A DNA stretch of 64,000 nt from Bacteroidales bacterium (GTDB lineage: Bacteria; Bacteroidota; Bacteroidia; Bacteroidales; WCHB1-69): assembly GCA_017394765.1 (NCBI GenBank), contig JAFPXF010000019.1, positions 1-64,000 on the forward strand. The letters are read 5' to 3'. The notes under the pieces are model-generated. The model saw nothing but the letters and a program-made list of their open reading frames with translations. It searched no databases and was not told where the DNA came from. A program made the translations under genes and the position numbers. Of this stretch, positions 16,311 to 25,423 are shown piece by piece. Numbering within the stretch: the stretch's first letter is position 1; each line of letters opens with the position of its first letter.

Positions 16311-17717
16311 CTAATCTGCCACGACCCCTTCGTACAATTCCCGGTAATTCCGCCCCACGGTGTGGTTGTGCCATAGATAGACGAAATCGCCCTCCACGGC
16401 ATTGCAACGCTCACGCAAGCGTTTGAAGAGTGTCCTGCTCTGCCCAATATCAAGTTTGAGATAGTCAAAAAGGGAACCGTCCATCAAGACAAGCGGATGT
16501 TCCACGACATCCGTGGGCTGGTCGTCAAAGAGATTGTAGAGCCTGAAGGGATGGCAGGTGCCGCAACGGAAACCGGGCTGCTCGGCGTAGCCTAACGTGT
16601 AGTCGTCGCGAAGACCCGCCGCCTGCCACACCTCAAGGGTGCCGGGATGGGTAACCTCCATCATCTGGCGGGTGTCTTGACCACCGTAAACCGAGTATCC
16701 GGCGTTGACATAGCTTTTCAGGAGATTAAAGCGCAGGAAATGCTGCCGCCCGACAGTCACCGCTTTCCCTGCAATTTTCTCCAACCGTTTTTTCTCCTGC
16801 AAATAAAGATCCGGGTTGTCATAGCTCCGGTAGCTGCCATGCAGGCCAACTTCCATGCCGTTCTTTTGAATCAGATCCACGATGTGACTCACCAGCGGGT
16901 CACAGACATCGTAAGTGCAGTCATATTCGCCTATTGTTTGAGCTTTCAGGAAGAAAACAGCGTGTTCGCCACAACGGCGGGCGTGTTCGATCAGCTCAGA
17001 GACCGCCAACACATAGGGGTCTTGCCGCTTGTCGATGCGCCACTCACGATACTCCTGCCACGATTGACGCACAAGTGGCACACTGCGGTTGATGAGCAGG
17101 TCACGCCCCAAAATGGAACGCATGGCCTGAAGGGTGCCGGTATAGCGGCACAGGTGGTCAATGTCGTGCGTGGGCACCACGCGGGGCATTCGGGGGCGCA
17201 GCAACATGTCGGGCCACAACCGCTCAATGACCCACTGGCGCAACAGCATCGCATACTCGTCCACAATCGGGAGATGGATAAAATGATAGCGGGCGGCCAA
17301 GCTGGAAACGTATGGGAAGCGATTATGCTGGTCGCGGGGCGACTCCTGATACTCTTCCCAGCGAGAAAGCATGAGGAAACTGGGAGTGATGATATCGTAT
17401 GGGACGTGCAGCTCCCGACTATCGGAAGAGAAACGGACATCGGGGGCGTTCAATTCACCGGAAGATACAGGACGGAATAGGGGGATCTGTTCCCGACCGT
17501 CAGCAGAGGGGAGCATCACCGGCACAGCCCCGCCAGACACCCAGGTTTGCACCTCGTCGTCGTTCAGCAGCGCGATGCGAAAGGAGCCGCCGCCAGGGAG
17601 AGCCACGACCGCCGCGTCATCCGTGCGTTCCAAACGGCATTCAAGGGCAGGTTCTGCGGGCAGGGCCACGGAGAGCAAATGATTCACAGTATATTTCAGG
17701 GCGTCCAGCGACAACAT
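16311..17717 (-). CDS. Polysaccharide deacetylase-like protein
   Basis: 468 residues from ATG 17717 (MLSLDALKYTVNHLLS); a longer open frame to 17807 would overlap AT-rich upstream sequence. The N-terminal ~180 residues resemble the uncharacterised domain (DUF7033-type) often found before deacetylase domains in Bacteroidota. The C-terminal part has PTHDIDHLCRY, in the place of the TFDD metal motif, plus EVGLHGSYRSY and a final YLWHNHT. These His/Asp clusters fit a carbohydrate esterase-like (NodB) fold with altered motifs. No signal peptide is seen, so it may act in the cytoplasm on a cell-surface glycan precursor. Substrate unknown. Confidence 0.65.
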   Translation of the reverse strand: MLSLDALKYTVNHLLSVALPAEPALECRLERTDDAAVVALPGGGSFRIALLNDDEVQTWVSGGAVPVMLPSADGREQIPLFRPVSSGELNAPDVRFSSDSRELHVPYDIITPSFLMLSRWEEYQESPRDQHNRFPYVSSLAARYHFIHLPIVDEYAMLLRQWVIERLWPDMLLRPRMPRVVPTHDIDHLCRYTGTLQAMRSILGRDLLINRSVPLVRQSWQEYREWRIDKRQDPYVLAVSELIEHARRCGEHAVFFLKAQTIGEYDCTYDVCDPLVSHIVDLIQKNGMEVGLHGSYRSYDNPDLYLQEKKRLEKIAGKAVTVGRQHFLRFNLLKSYVNAGYSVYGGQDTRQMMEVTHPGTLEVWQAAGLRDDYTLGYAEQPGFRCGTCHPFRLYNLFDDQPTDVVEHPLVLMDGSLFDYLKLDIGQSRTLFKRLRERCNAVEGDFVYLWHNHTVGRNYRELYEGVVAD

Positions 17718-17824
17718 AACAGTGCGGTTTAGGGGTGCAAAAATAATCAATATATGGATATGGGAATGAAAATTGCCGACAAAAACAACATCGCCCCGTT
17801 TCCACATTATTCCAACAAAAAATG

Positions 17825-17832
17825 TATTTTTG
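17825..17832 (+). promoter_or_regulatory. -7 box upstream of the M16 protease gene
   Basis: TATTTTTG matches TAnnTTTG and lies 46 nt before the ATG at 17878. Confidence 0.55.
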
Positions 17833-17877
17833 CCGCTATATTGAATTAACCATTAATACCTAAAAAATGATACTGTC

Positions 17878-20781
17878 ATGAAACGATTTCTCCTCCTTTT
17901 CCTGATGTTATTCCTGATGGTCCCGTTCCTGCTGGCTCAGAAGCACTACGACTACATCAGCTACTCGAACGATGCCATGAACGTGCGCATCTACACGCTT
18001 GACAACGGCCTCAAAGTCTATCTGTCGGTTTACAAGGATGCCCCGCGCATTCAGACGCTTATCCCCGTGCGTGTGGGCAGCAAGAACGACCCTGCCGAGA
18101 CCACAGGCTTGGCTCACTACCTTGAGCACCTCATGTTCAAGGGCACCCAGCATTTCGGCACTCTCGACTACGATGCCGAAAAGCCCTTGCTCGACGAGAT
18201 CGAGCACCAATTCGAGGTATATCGCCGCACTCATGAAAAGCAGGAGCGCGACAGCATCTACCGCATCATCGACAGTCTCTCCTACATCGCTTCGGGCTAC
18301 GCCATTCCCAACGAGTACGACAAGATGATGAAGTTCATCGGCTCGCAGGGCACCAATGCCGCGACATCGAACGACTACACCGTCTATATCGAGGACATCC
18401 CAGCCAACCAATTGGAAAACTGGGCATACATCCAGGCCGACCGTTTTGCACACCCCGTGTTCCGCATCTTCCACACCGAGTTGGAAACGGTCTATGAGGA
18501 GAAAAACCGGTCGTTGTCCAGCGACAGCCGCAAGGCCTCCGAGGCGATGCTCAACGCCCTTTTCCCCAACAACCCCTACGGGCAGCAGACCACCCTCGGC
18601 AGCACCGAGCACCTCAAGAATCCCTCTCTGACCAACATCCGCCGTTTCTTCGACACCTACTATGTGCCCAACAACATGGCCGTCTGCTTGGCCGGCGATT
18701 TTGACTACGACGAGGCCATCGCCATCATCGACAAATACTTCGGGCAACTCAAGAGCAAGGATCTGCCTCACTACGTCGTGCCCAAGGAGAGGCCGATTGC
18801 CACGCCTGTCGTGCGTGAGGTGACGGGCCACGAGGCAGAATTTGTGACGGTCTCCTTCCGCCTCGACCTGCCTGCCAACCACCGCGACCTCTACATCGTA
18901 GAAATGCTCGACAATGTTCTTTCCAACGGCCGTTGCGGCCTTATGGACCTCAACATCACCCAAAAGCACCTCGCCTCCCGCGCTTCAGCCTATCTCTACA
19001 GTCTTTGTGACAACTCGGCATACGTGCTCAGCGGCCGTCCCAACGATGGACAAACGCTCGAAGAGGTGCGCGACCTGATGCTCGCCCAACTCGAGCTCAT
19101 CAAGAAAGGCCAGTTCGACGAGTCGCTGCTACAGGCCGCCATCAACAACATCGAGGCCTCCAAAATGCGCCAACTCCAGAGCAATCGTTCCCGCGCCAAT
19201 GCCATGGCGCACGCCTTCGAGAACGACATCGACTGGTACCACGCCTCACAGGAACTCGATTACTACAAAAAAGTCACCAAGGAGGACATTGTCAAATTCG
19301 CCAACCGTTATTTCGGCAACAATAATTATGTAGTCGTCTATAAACGTCAAGGTGAACCCATAGAGACCGCCAAGGTCACCAAGCCCGCCATCACGGCCAT
19401 CCAGGTGAACAGGGATGCCGAGTCCGACTTCTTCACCAAGCTCAAGACACGCCCTGTCAAGCCTATCGAGCCGGTGTTTGTCGATTTCCAGCAGGCCATC
19501 ACCTTCGACCAATACAAGGGTGTGCCCATCGACTATCTGCACAACAACGAGGACCAGACCTTCACCTTGCGCATGGTCTTCCCCGCCGGCGAAATGAACG
19601 ACATCCTTCTGCCGTACGCTGCCCGCTACATCAGCAACTTGGCCACGCCCGACCGTTCCGTGGAACAAATCAAGACCGATTTCTACACATTAGCCTGCAA
19701 CTACAGCATTTCCTGCTCCGATGACGAAACCTATGTGTCGATTAGCGGCCTTGGCCACAACATGGACAAGGCCCTCAAGCGGATGATGGACGTGGTGCGC
19801 AACGCCCAGCCCGATGCCAAGGCCCTGCAAAACCTCATTGACGATGTCATGTTGCAACGCAAGAACGCAAAGTCCTCACAAAACAGCGTACTGGAATGCT
19901 TGCGCACCTACTGCGAATATGGGCCCGATCTGGTACAATACCAACTCAGCAACGAACAATTGCAGCAGCTCACGGGCGAGCAACTGCTCCAGTCGCTGCG
20001 CCGGCTTTTCAGCTACAAGCCTGAGATCCTCTACTACGGTCCGGCCACGGTGAAGCAGCTCAAGAAGTCGCTCGCTGCCAGCTACAAACCGCCCAAGAGT
20101 TTCGGCACGCCGCCGCCCGCCAAGAAGTTCGACCGCCTGCCCACGACCCGCAACATGGTCTATTATGCCCCCTACCCTGCCAAGCAGTCGCGTCTGGTCA
20201 CCATCAATCGCGCCGGCAAACTCGACACCAAGCTCATCCCCATCTCCCGGATGTACAACCAATACTTCGGCGGCAGCATGAACGCCATTGTCTTCCAAGA
20301 GATGCGCGAAAAACGTTCTTTGGCATACACGGCACAATCCTCCTTCCTGATTCCTTCCGACACCGCGGCCTACATGTACAACTACTCGTTCATCGGCACC
20401 CAGAACGACAAAATCCTGGATGCCCTGACCGCCTTCGACTCTTTGTTCAACGCCATGCCCGTATCGCAAAGCGCTTTTGAATTAGCCAAGGAGGGCGCGC
20501 GCAACAGCATCGCCACCAACCGCATCACCAAGATGGCTATCCTCAACACCTATCTCAACAACCGCCGCATGGGCATCAACCACGACTATCGCAAAGACTT
20601 CTACGAGCTTATCAACGGATTCACTCTCAATGACATCGTCAAATTCAACAAGCAATACATCAAGGACAAGCCCAAAACATACATGATTCTTGCCACCGAC
20701 GGCGAAGTGGATCTCGACGCAGTGGCCAAACAATTCGGTCCCGTCACAAAGCTGACGCTGGAAGATATTTTCGGATACTAA
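17878..20781 (+). CDS. M16-family zinc peptidase (insulinase/pitrilysin type), secreted
   Basis: 967 residues with an N-terminal signal peptide (MKRFLLLFLMLFLMVPFLLAQ). The first M16 domain has the inverted zinc motif HYLEH at 80-84 (Glu83 catalytic) and the downstream metal-ligand region ELETVYEEKNR. Three further M16-like domains follow, ending with the substrate-binding RxxxY-type MREKRSLAYTAQS in the inactive half. In Bacteroidales such proteins are periplasmic or outer-membrane peptidases that digest oligopeptides. It is followed 18 nt later by an SDR gene on the same strand, so the two may share a transcript. Confidence 0.88.
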   Translation: MKRFLLLFLMLFLMVPFLLAQKHYDYISYSNDAMNVRIYTLDNGLKVYLSVYKDAPRIQTLIPVRVGSKNDPAETTGLAHYLEHLMFKGTQHFGTLDYDAEKPLLDEIEHQFEVYRRTHEKQERDSIYRIIDSLSYIASGYAIPNEYDKMMKFIGSQGTNAATSNDYTVYIEDIPANQLENWAYIQADRFAHPVFRIFHTELETVYEEKNRSLSSDSRKASEAMLNALFPNNPYGQQTTLGSTEHLKNPSLTNIRRFFDTYYVPNNMAVCLAGDFDYDEAIAIIDKYFGQLKSKDLPHYVVPKERPIATPVVREVTGHEAEFVTVSFRLDLPANHRDLYIVEMLDNVLSNGRCGLMDLNITQKHLASRASAYLYSLCDNSAYVLSGRPNDGQTLEEVRDLMLAQLELIKKGQFDESLLQAAINNIEASKMRQLQSNRSRANAMAHAFENDIDWYHASQELDYYKKVTKEDIVKFANRYFGNNNYVVVYKRQGEPIETAKVTKPAITAIQVNRDAESDFFTKLKTRPVKPIEPVFVDFQQAITFDQYKGVPIDYLHNNEDQTFTLRMVFPAGEMNDILLPYAARYISNLATPDRSVEQIKTDFYTLACNYSISCSDDETYVSISGLGHNMDKALKRMMDVVRNAQPDAKALQNLIDDVMLQRKNAKSSQNSVLECLRTYCEYGPDLVQYQLSNEQLQQLTGEQLLQSLRRLFSYKPEILYYGPATVKQLKKSLAASYKPPKSFGTPPPAKKFDRLPTTRNMVYYAPYPAKQSRLVTINRAGKLDTKLIPISRMYNQYFGGSMNAIVFQEMREKRSLAYTAQSSFLIPSDTAAYMYNYSFIGTQNDKILDALTAFDSLFNAMPVSQSAFELAKEGARNSIATNRITKMAILNTYLNNRRMGINHDYRKDFYELINGFTLNDIVKFNKQYIKDKPKTYMILATDGEVDLDAVAKQFGPVTKLTLEDIFGY

Positions 20782-20799
20782 CAATTTTTTCTGTTCGAT

Positions 20800-22251
20800 A
20801 TGAAAAAAAGAGTTTTCCTGACAGGGGCGACAGGTCTCATGGGCTGGGCCGGGCTACAGGAGATGCTGAAACACGAGGATCAGCTTGACATTGTCGTGTT
20901 GGCACGGCATAGCGAAAAGAACATCAAGAAGTTGGCTCCCCTGCAAGACCGCATCCAAATCGTATGGGGCGACTTGATGAACTACGAAGACGTGTTGAAG
21001 GGCGTGACGGGGGCGGACTATGTGCTTCATGTGGGGGGCATGGTCTCACCCGAGGCTGACTACCACCCGGAAAAGACGCTGAAAGTGAACGTCACGTCTT
21101 CCCAGAATGTGGTGAAAGCCATCCTGGCGCAACCCAACGCCGAGGAGATCCGTGCGGTCTATATCGGCTCGGTGGCACAGACCTCCGACCGCGGGGCCGG
21201 CACCCGGTGGGGACGCACCGGCGACCCCGTTCTTGCAGGCGTCTATGACTACTACAGCGTCAGCAAGATCGTCGCCGAGCGCATTTTCGCAGATGCAGGC
21301 CTCAAACGCTGGGTCAGCCTGCGGCAGTCGGGCATCCTTTACCCTGGCATCCTCAAAAAATACGACCCCATCATGTTCCACGTGCCCATCATGGGCGCTC
21401 TGGAGTGGGCCACCATCGAAGACTCGGGGCGGCTGCTGTCCAACCTCTGCACCTTGGATCTGCCTGACGAATTCTGGAACCGATTCTACAACATCAGCAG
21501 CGGCCCCGACTACCGTCTCAGCAACTACGAATTCGAGAGCAAACTGCTCAAGGCCATCCACTGTCCCAGCCCTGAAAAGATCTTCAACTCCAAGTGGTTC
21601 GTGCTGCGCAACTTCCACGGGCAGTTCTACCTGGATGCCGACAGATTGGATGAATACCTCCACTTCCGCGCCAATGTGCCCGTGGACGACTATTTCCGGC
21701 AGATGGGCGACCGGCTGCCCAAGTACTTCAAGTTGGCGGGCATCGTGCCCGCGCCCATCATCAAGGCCGCCATGCTGCCAATGGCGTACAAGAAGAAATA
21801 TGGCACCCAATGGTGGCTCAAGCACGACGAGCAGCGCGTCAAGGCCTTCTTCGGCGGACGGGAACAGTGGGAACACATCCCCAAGTGGAAAGAGATGGAC
21901 CTTACCGTATCGAAAGACCCCGCCAAGGCCCATCGCATGGACCACGGCTATGACGAAAAAAAGCCCTTGGAACAGCTGACCACCGAAGAGCTGCGACAGG
22001 CCGGCGCGTTCCGAGGCTCCAAGCTGATATCCCCCGAATATGACGGCAACCCCGAGAAGCAGTTGGAATGGGAGTGCCATGACGGGCACCGCTACAGCAT
22101 GTCGCCCAAGCTGATGCTTTGGGGCGGCCATTTCTGCCCAGATTGTTTGCCGCCCGCATGGAACTACGACCACCAAGCCAAGCACAACCCCTTCTTCGCG
22201 CAGGCATGGTACGCGACCCACCGTCACGACGAGGACAACCTCTATGCATAA
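20800..22251 (+). CDS. NAD(P)-dependent epimerase/dehydratase-family protein with C-terminal zinc-ribbon-like extension
   Basis: 483 residues. Residues 1-~320 form an extended SDR fold: TGATGLMG cofactor loop, then YYSVSK with catalytic Tyr/Lys and RQSGILYPG. The last ~110 residues are unlike ordinary epimerases: they contain WECHDGHRYSMSPKLMLWGGHFCPDC, where CxxxH and CPDC pairs could bind zinc. The substrate is not identifiable. It follows the M16 protease by 18 nt. Confidence 0.75.
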   Translation: MKKRVFLTGATGLMGWAGLQEMLKHEDQLDIVVLARHSEKNIKKLAPLQDRIQIVWGDLMNYEDVLKGVTGADYVLHVGGMVSPEADYHPEKTLKVNVTSSQNVVKAILAQPNAEEIRAVYIGSVAQTSDRGAGTRWGRTGDPVLAGVYDYYSVSKIVAERIFADAGLKRWVSLRQSGILYPGILKKYDPIMFHVPIMGALEWATIEDSGRLLSNLCTLDLPDEFWNRFYNISSGPDYRLSNYEFESKLLKAIHCPSPEKIFNSKWFVLRNFHGQFYLDADRLDEYLHFRANVPVDDYFRQMGDRLPKYFKLAGIVPAPIIKAAMLPMAYKKKYGTQWWLKHDEQRVKAFFGGREQWEHIPKWKEMDLTVSKDPAKAHRMDHGYDEKKPLEQLTTEELRQAGAFRGSKLISPEYDGNPEKQLEWECHDGHRYSMSPKLMLWGGHFCPDCLPPAWNYDHQAKHNPFFAQAWYATHRHDEDNLYA

Positions 22252-22368
22252 GGCCGGCACCCGGTCACGATTCTCACAACTATAATAAATAAAGAGAACA
22301 CTCGTTTTATTTTTTCAAAAAAAAACAATTCCCACCCAAGATTTGTTTCACAAATTCCGTTATACTAC

Positions 22369-22929
22369 ATGAGTGAACGTAGAGATGAAGAGTTAGCCCG
22401 CTGGGTTGAAGGCTGCAAGGAAGGCAGCCGTCGCGCGCAGCACAAGCTGTTCAAGCATTTCTACAGCCCGATGTTCCGTCTTTGCATGCGCTATGCAGAC
22501 AGCACCGACGAGGCGGAGGACATGCTCAGCGAAGGTTTCATGAAGGTGTTCACGAACATCGGAAAGTATGAAACGACTGGTTCTTTCGAATCTTGGATGA
22601 AGCGGGTAATGGTGAACGCAGCCTTGGACCACCGGCGCAAATATGACGCCAAGGTGGGTTTCACCGACTTGGAGGAGGTGGCCGACAGTGCGGCCGCAGG
22701 ATATGACATCAACGCCGCCATGGGACGCATGAGCGCGGACGAAGTGATGGCGTTGATACAGAAACTGCCCCCCACCACACGAACAGTCTTCAACCTCTTC
22801 GTGTTCGACGGCTTCTCGCACGCTGAGATCGCCCAACAGCTGAACATCAGCGAGGGCACTTCCGCGTGGCACGTCAACGCTGCCCGCACCCGCATCAAAA
22901 CCCAGATTCAACAACTCAACAACGACTAA
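22369..22929 (+). CDS. ECF-type RNA polymerase sigma factor
   Basis: 186 residues with sigma region 2 (LFKHFYSPMFRLCMRY..DEAEDMLSEGFMKVF; then W-containing SFESWMKRVMVNAALD) and region 4 (KLPPTTRTVFNLFVFDGFSHAEIAQQLNISEGTSAWHVNAARTRIK helix-turn-helix). No region 1 or 3, so group 4 (ECF). It is followed by a membrane-anchored gene only 12 nt away, the usual position of an anti-sigma factor. In P. gingivalis an ECF factor, SigP, controls T9SS genes; whether this is the counterpart is not shown by the sequence. Confidence 0.9.
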   Translation: MSERRDEELARWVEGCKEGSRRAQHKLFKHFYSPMFRLCMRYADSTDEAEDMLSEGFMKVFTNIGKYETTGSFESWMKRVMVNAALDHRRKYDAKVGFTDLEEVADSAAAGYDINAAMGRMSADEVMALIQKLPPTTRTVFNLFVFDGFSHAEIAQQLNISEGTSAWHVNAARTRIKTQIQQLNND

Positions 22930-22941
22930 AGAAAGAAGCGT

Positions 22942-23472
22942 ATGACTGAATTTGACGAACTACTCAAGCAAAAGGTCGAGCAGACCGACTACCCCTACCG
23001 CCACACGGCGTGGAGACACTTTCTCCGCCGCAGCGGGTTGCACACAGTCCTCACGGGGGGGCAAATCGCAGCCGTCTCCCTCGCCGGAGTGGCCGTGGCC
23101 GCCCTCGTCACCTGGGGTGTAGTCCGTCACAACGCGTCCTCCCCCACCCCTGCCGAACCGGCACCTGCGGAGGTCGCCGTCGTCATAACCGACTCCAATG
23201 CCGTCTCCGAAGACACCCTGCCGACAACAGTTGATGTCCCCGCATCTCCGCAACTGCAGCCTGCAGTTGCCCGCACACCCCAAAACACCACTCCGTCTGT
23301 CATGGAGGAGGCACCCCAACCTGCTGCCCGCACATCCACAAAGCCTCATACGGACAAGAAGCCCGAGCCCATCCACGGCCGCCCCGTCATCATCAATGTG
23401 GACACCATCACGGAATTGTTCCCCACCGACGAGCAAATCCGCAAAGGACACAGCAATATCATCGTGGAGTAA
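22942..23472 (+). CDS. Single-pass membrane protein downstream of the ECF sigma factor, candidate anti-sigma factor
   Basis: 176 residues: a short N-terminal cytoplasmic part (MTEFDELLKQKVEQTDYPYRHTAWRHF), one membrane segment (~39-61, IAAVSLAGVAVAALVTWGVV) and a Pro/Ala/Thr-rich extracytoplasmic tail ending in a conserved-looking block (RPVIINVDTITELFPTDEQIRKGHSNIIVE). I recognise no zinc anti-sigma (ZAS) motif. The assignment rests on its place 12 nt after the sigma gene and on the topology. It could instead be a structural envelope protein. Confidence 0.55.
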   Translation: MTEFDELLKQKVEQTDYPYRHTAWRHFLRRSGLHTVLTGGQIAAVSLAGVAVAALVTWGVVRHNASSPTPAEPAPAEVAVVITDSNAVSEDTLPTTVDVPASPQLQPAVARTPQNTTPSVMEEAPQPAARTSTKPHTDKKPEPIHGRPVIINVDTITELFPTDEQIRKGHSNIIVE

Positions 23473-23726
23473 CCAAATGGACAGATTTAGTTCCTGTCTA
23501 TTTCTGATATGCACCCCTGGCAAGGGCTGCGCGGATCGCTATCGACAAGCATCCCATAGTGAAAGGGGGACAGTAAAGTGAAGGAAAATTGGTTGATTTT
23601 CTGATAAAAATTGTATTTTTGTACTTTCTTTTACAGTCCAAAACTACAGTCATAAAATGACAAAACGAATTTGAAAATTTCCAACATTCGCAAATCGGAA
23701 AATCAGCTCATTTAACCATCACTTTT
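23473..23726. other. Left border of the defence island with hsdM promoter
   Basis: 254 bp without a convincing gene. TTG at 23593-23595 and TATTTTTG at 23614-23621, 18 nt apart, form a good Bacteroidota promoter 106 nt before hsdM. I see no tRNA gene, integrase or clear attachment-site repeat at this border. Confidence 0.5.
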
Positions 23727-25301
23727 ATGCCAAAAACAGCTAAACCCAATAAGAAACAAGCAAAATCCATTGAAGAAACCCTTTGGGAATCGGCGAACAA
23801 GCTGCGCGGTTCGATGGAGCCGTCGCAGTACAAGCACGTGGTGCTGAGCCTCATCTTCCTGAAATACGCATACGACCGCTTTACGGAGCGGCGCAACGAG
23901 TTGATTGCCGAAGGCAAGGAGGCGTTTGCAGACAATCCCGTGTTTTACAACGCCAAGAATGTCTTCTACTTGGAACCAGAAAGCCGCTGGGACTGGCTGA
24001 TAGAAAATGCCAAGCAGAACGACATTGCAGTGAAAATTGACAAGGCATTGGCCAAGGTAGAAGACAGCAACCCGACCCTCAAGGGCGCTTTGCCGAGCAA
24101 TTACTATGCGGATCTTTCGCTCGACCGGACCAAATTAGCTGCTTTGCTTGACGAAATCAACAAGATTGACACGCTGAAAGACCCTGAAAACGATCTGATT
24201 GGTCGTGTGTATGAGTATTTCCTGGGCAAGTTTGCCATCGCGGAAGGCAAGGGCAAGGGCGAATATTACACGCCCAAGAGCATCGTCAACCTGATTGCGG
24301 AGATGATTGAACCCTATCGCGGCAAGATTTACGACCCCTGCTGCGGCTCGGGCGGTATGTTTGTGCAGAGTATGAAGTTCATAGAGGCGCACCACGGCAA
24401 CAAGAAGGATATTTCGGTTTATGGGCAGGAATACACCAACACCACCTATAAGTTGGCGAAGATGAACCTCGCCATCCGTGGCATCGCCTGCAACTTGGGC
24501 GAGATGTCCGCCGACACCTTCCACAACGACCAACACAAGGACCTGAAGGCCGACTTCATTATGGCCAACCCGCCTTTCAACCAGAAGTCGTGGCGGGCGG
24601 AGAACGAGCTGAAGGACGACCCGCGCTGGGTGGGTTACGAGGTGCCGCCAACCAGCAACGCCAACTACGGCTGGATTCTCAACATCGTCAGCAAACTCTC
24701 GGCGAATGGCATTGCCGGCTTTCTCTTGGCCAACGGCGCCCTGAGCGGCGACGGCACGGAGTTAGAAATACGCCGGCAGCTGCTGAAGAACAAGTTGGTG
24801 GAGGCCATCGTCATTCTGCCCCGCAATATGTTCTATTCCACCGACATCAGCGTGACGCTTTGGATCCTGAACCACAACAAAAAAGCCCGCGCCGTGGAGC
24901 AGAACGGCCAGCTCGTGAAGTATCGGGACCGAGAAGACGAAGTGCTCTTTATTGACCTGCGCCAGTGGGGCGAGCCGTTCGAGAAGAAATACATCCAGTT
25001 CTCGCAGGAGCAGATCCGGCAGATTGCCGACATTTTCCACAGTTGGCAACGCGTGGGGCACGAACAAAGTTACCACAACGAGCCCGAGTATTGCTACTCT
25101 GCCACCCTTGACGAAATAGAGCAGAAAGGATGGAGCCTCGTGCCCAGCAAGTATATCGAATTCCGCAACCGCGACGAGCAAATCGATTACGACGCGAAGA
25201 TGCGGGAGCTGCAAGGTGAGTTGCGGGAGTTGTTGAAGCAGGAAGAGGAGAACAAGAAGGAACTGAAGGAGTTATTTGAAAAGTTGGGGTATAAATTATA
25301 A
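23727..25301 (+). CDS. hsdM: Type I restriction-modification system, DNA methylase subunit
   Basis: 524 residues, the normal HsdM length. The HsdM N-terminal helical domain (ETLWESANKLRGSMEPSQYKHVVLSLIFLKY) precedes an N6-adenine methylase domain: AdoMet motif DPCCGSGG (203-210) and catalytic NPPF (281-284). It methylates adenine in the target chosen by HsdS and is part of the M2S modification complex and R2M2S nuclease. It is the first gene of the island. hsdS follows only after a metallophosphoesterase gene, which is not the standard layout. C-terminal ~35 residues are a coiled coil (KQEEENKKELKELFEKLG). Confidence 0.95.
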   Translation: MPKTAKPNKKQAKSIEETLWESANKLRGSMEPSQYKHVVLSLIFLKYAYDRFTERRNELIAEGKEAFADNPVFYNAKNVFYLEPESRWDWLIENAKQNDIAVKIDKALAKVEDSNPTLKGALPSNYYADLSLDRTKLAALLDEINKIDTLKDPENDLIGRVYEYFLGKFAIAEGKGKGEYYTPKSIVNLIAEMIEPYRGKIYDPCCGSGGMFVQSMKFIEAHHGNKKDISVYGQEYTNTTYKLAKMNLAIRGIACNLGEMSADTFHNDQHKDLKADFIMANPPFNQKSWRAENELKDDPRWVGYEVPPTSNANYGWILNIVSKLSANGIAGFLLANGALSGDGTELEIRRQLLKNKLVEAIVILPRNMFYSTDISVTLWILNHNKKARAVEQNGQLVKYRDREDEVLFIDLRQWGEPFEKKYIQFSQEQIRQIADIFHSWQRVGHEQSYHNEPEYCYSATLDEIEQKGWSLVPSKYIEFRNRDEQIDYDAKMRELQGELRELLKQEEENKKELKELFEKLGYKL

Positions 25302-25423
25302 CAACAAAAATATTCTTGCAAATTTTGCAAAAACTTGCAAGAATTGTCAAGTAATATTTCGGGGAAAATGCGACAAATATGATAGAACGAGAAAACATAC
25401 ATTCTAACCAGATACCACTTGGC

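Noticed and set aside
21046..22260. Open frame of 404 codons on the minus strand opposite the SDR gene
   Set aside because: Antisense shadow; the plus-strand SDR motifs are decisive.
23473..23726. Attachment site at the left border of the defence island
   Set aside because: I found no matching repeat at the right border (39219-39320), no tRNA end and no integrase.
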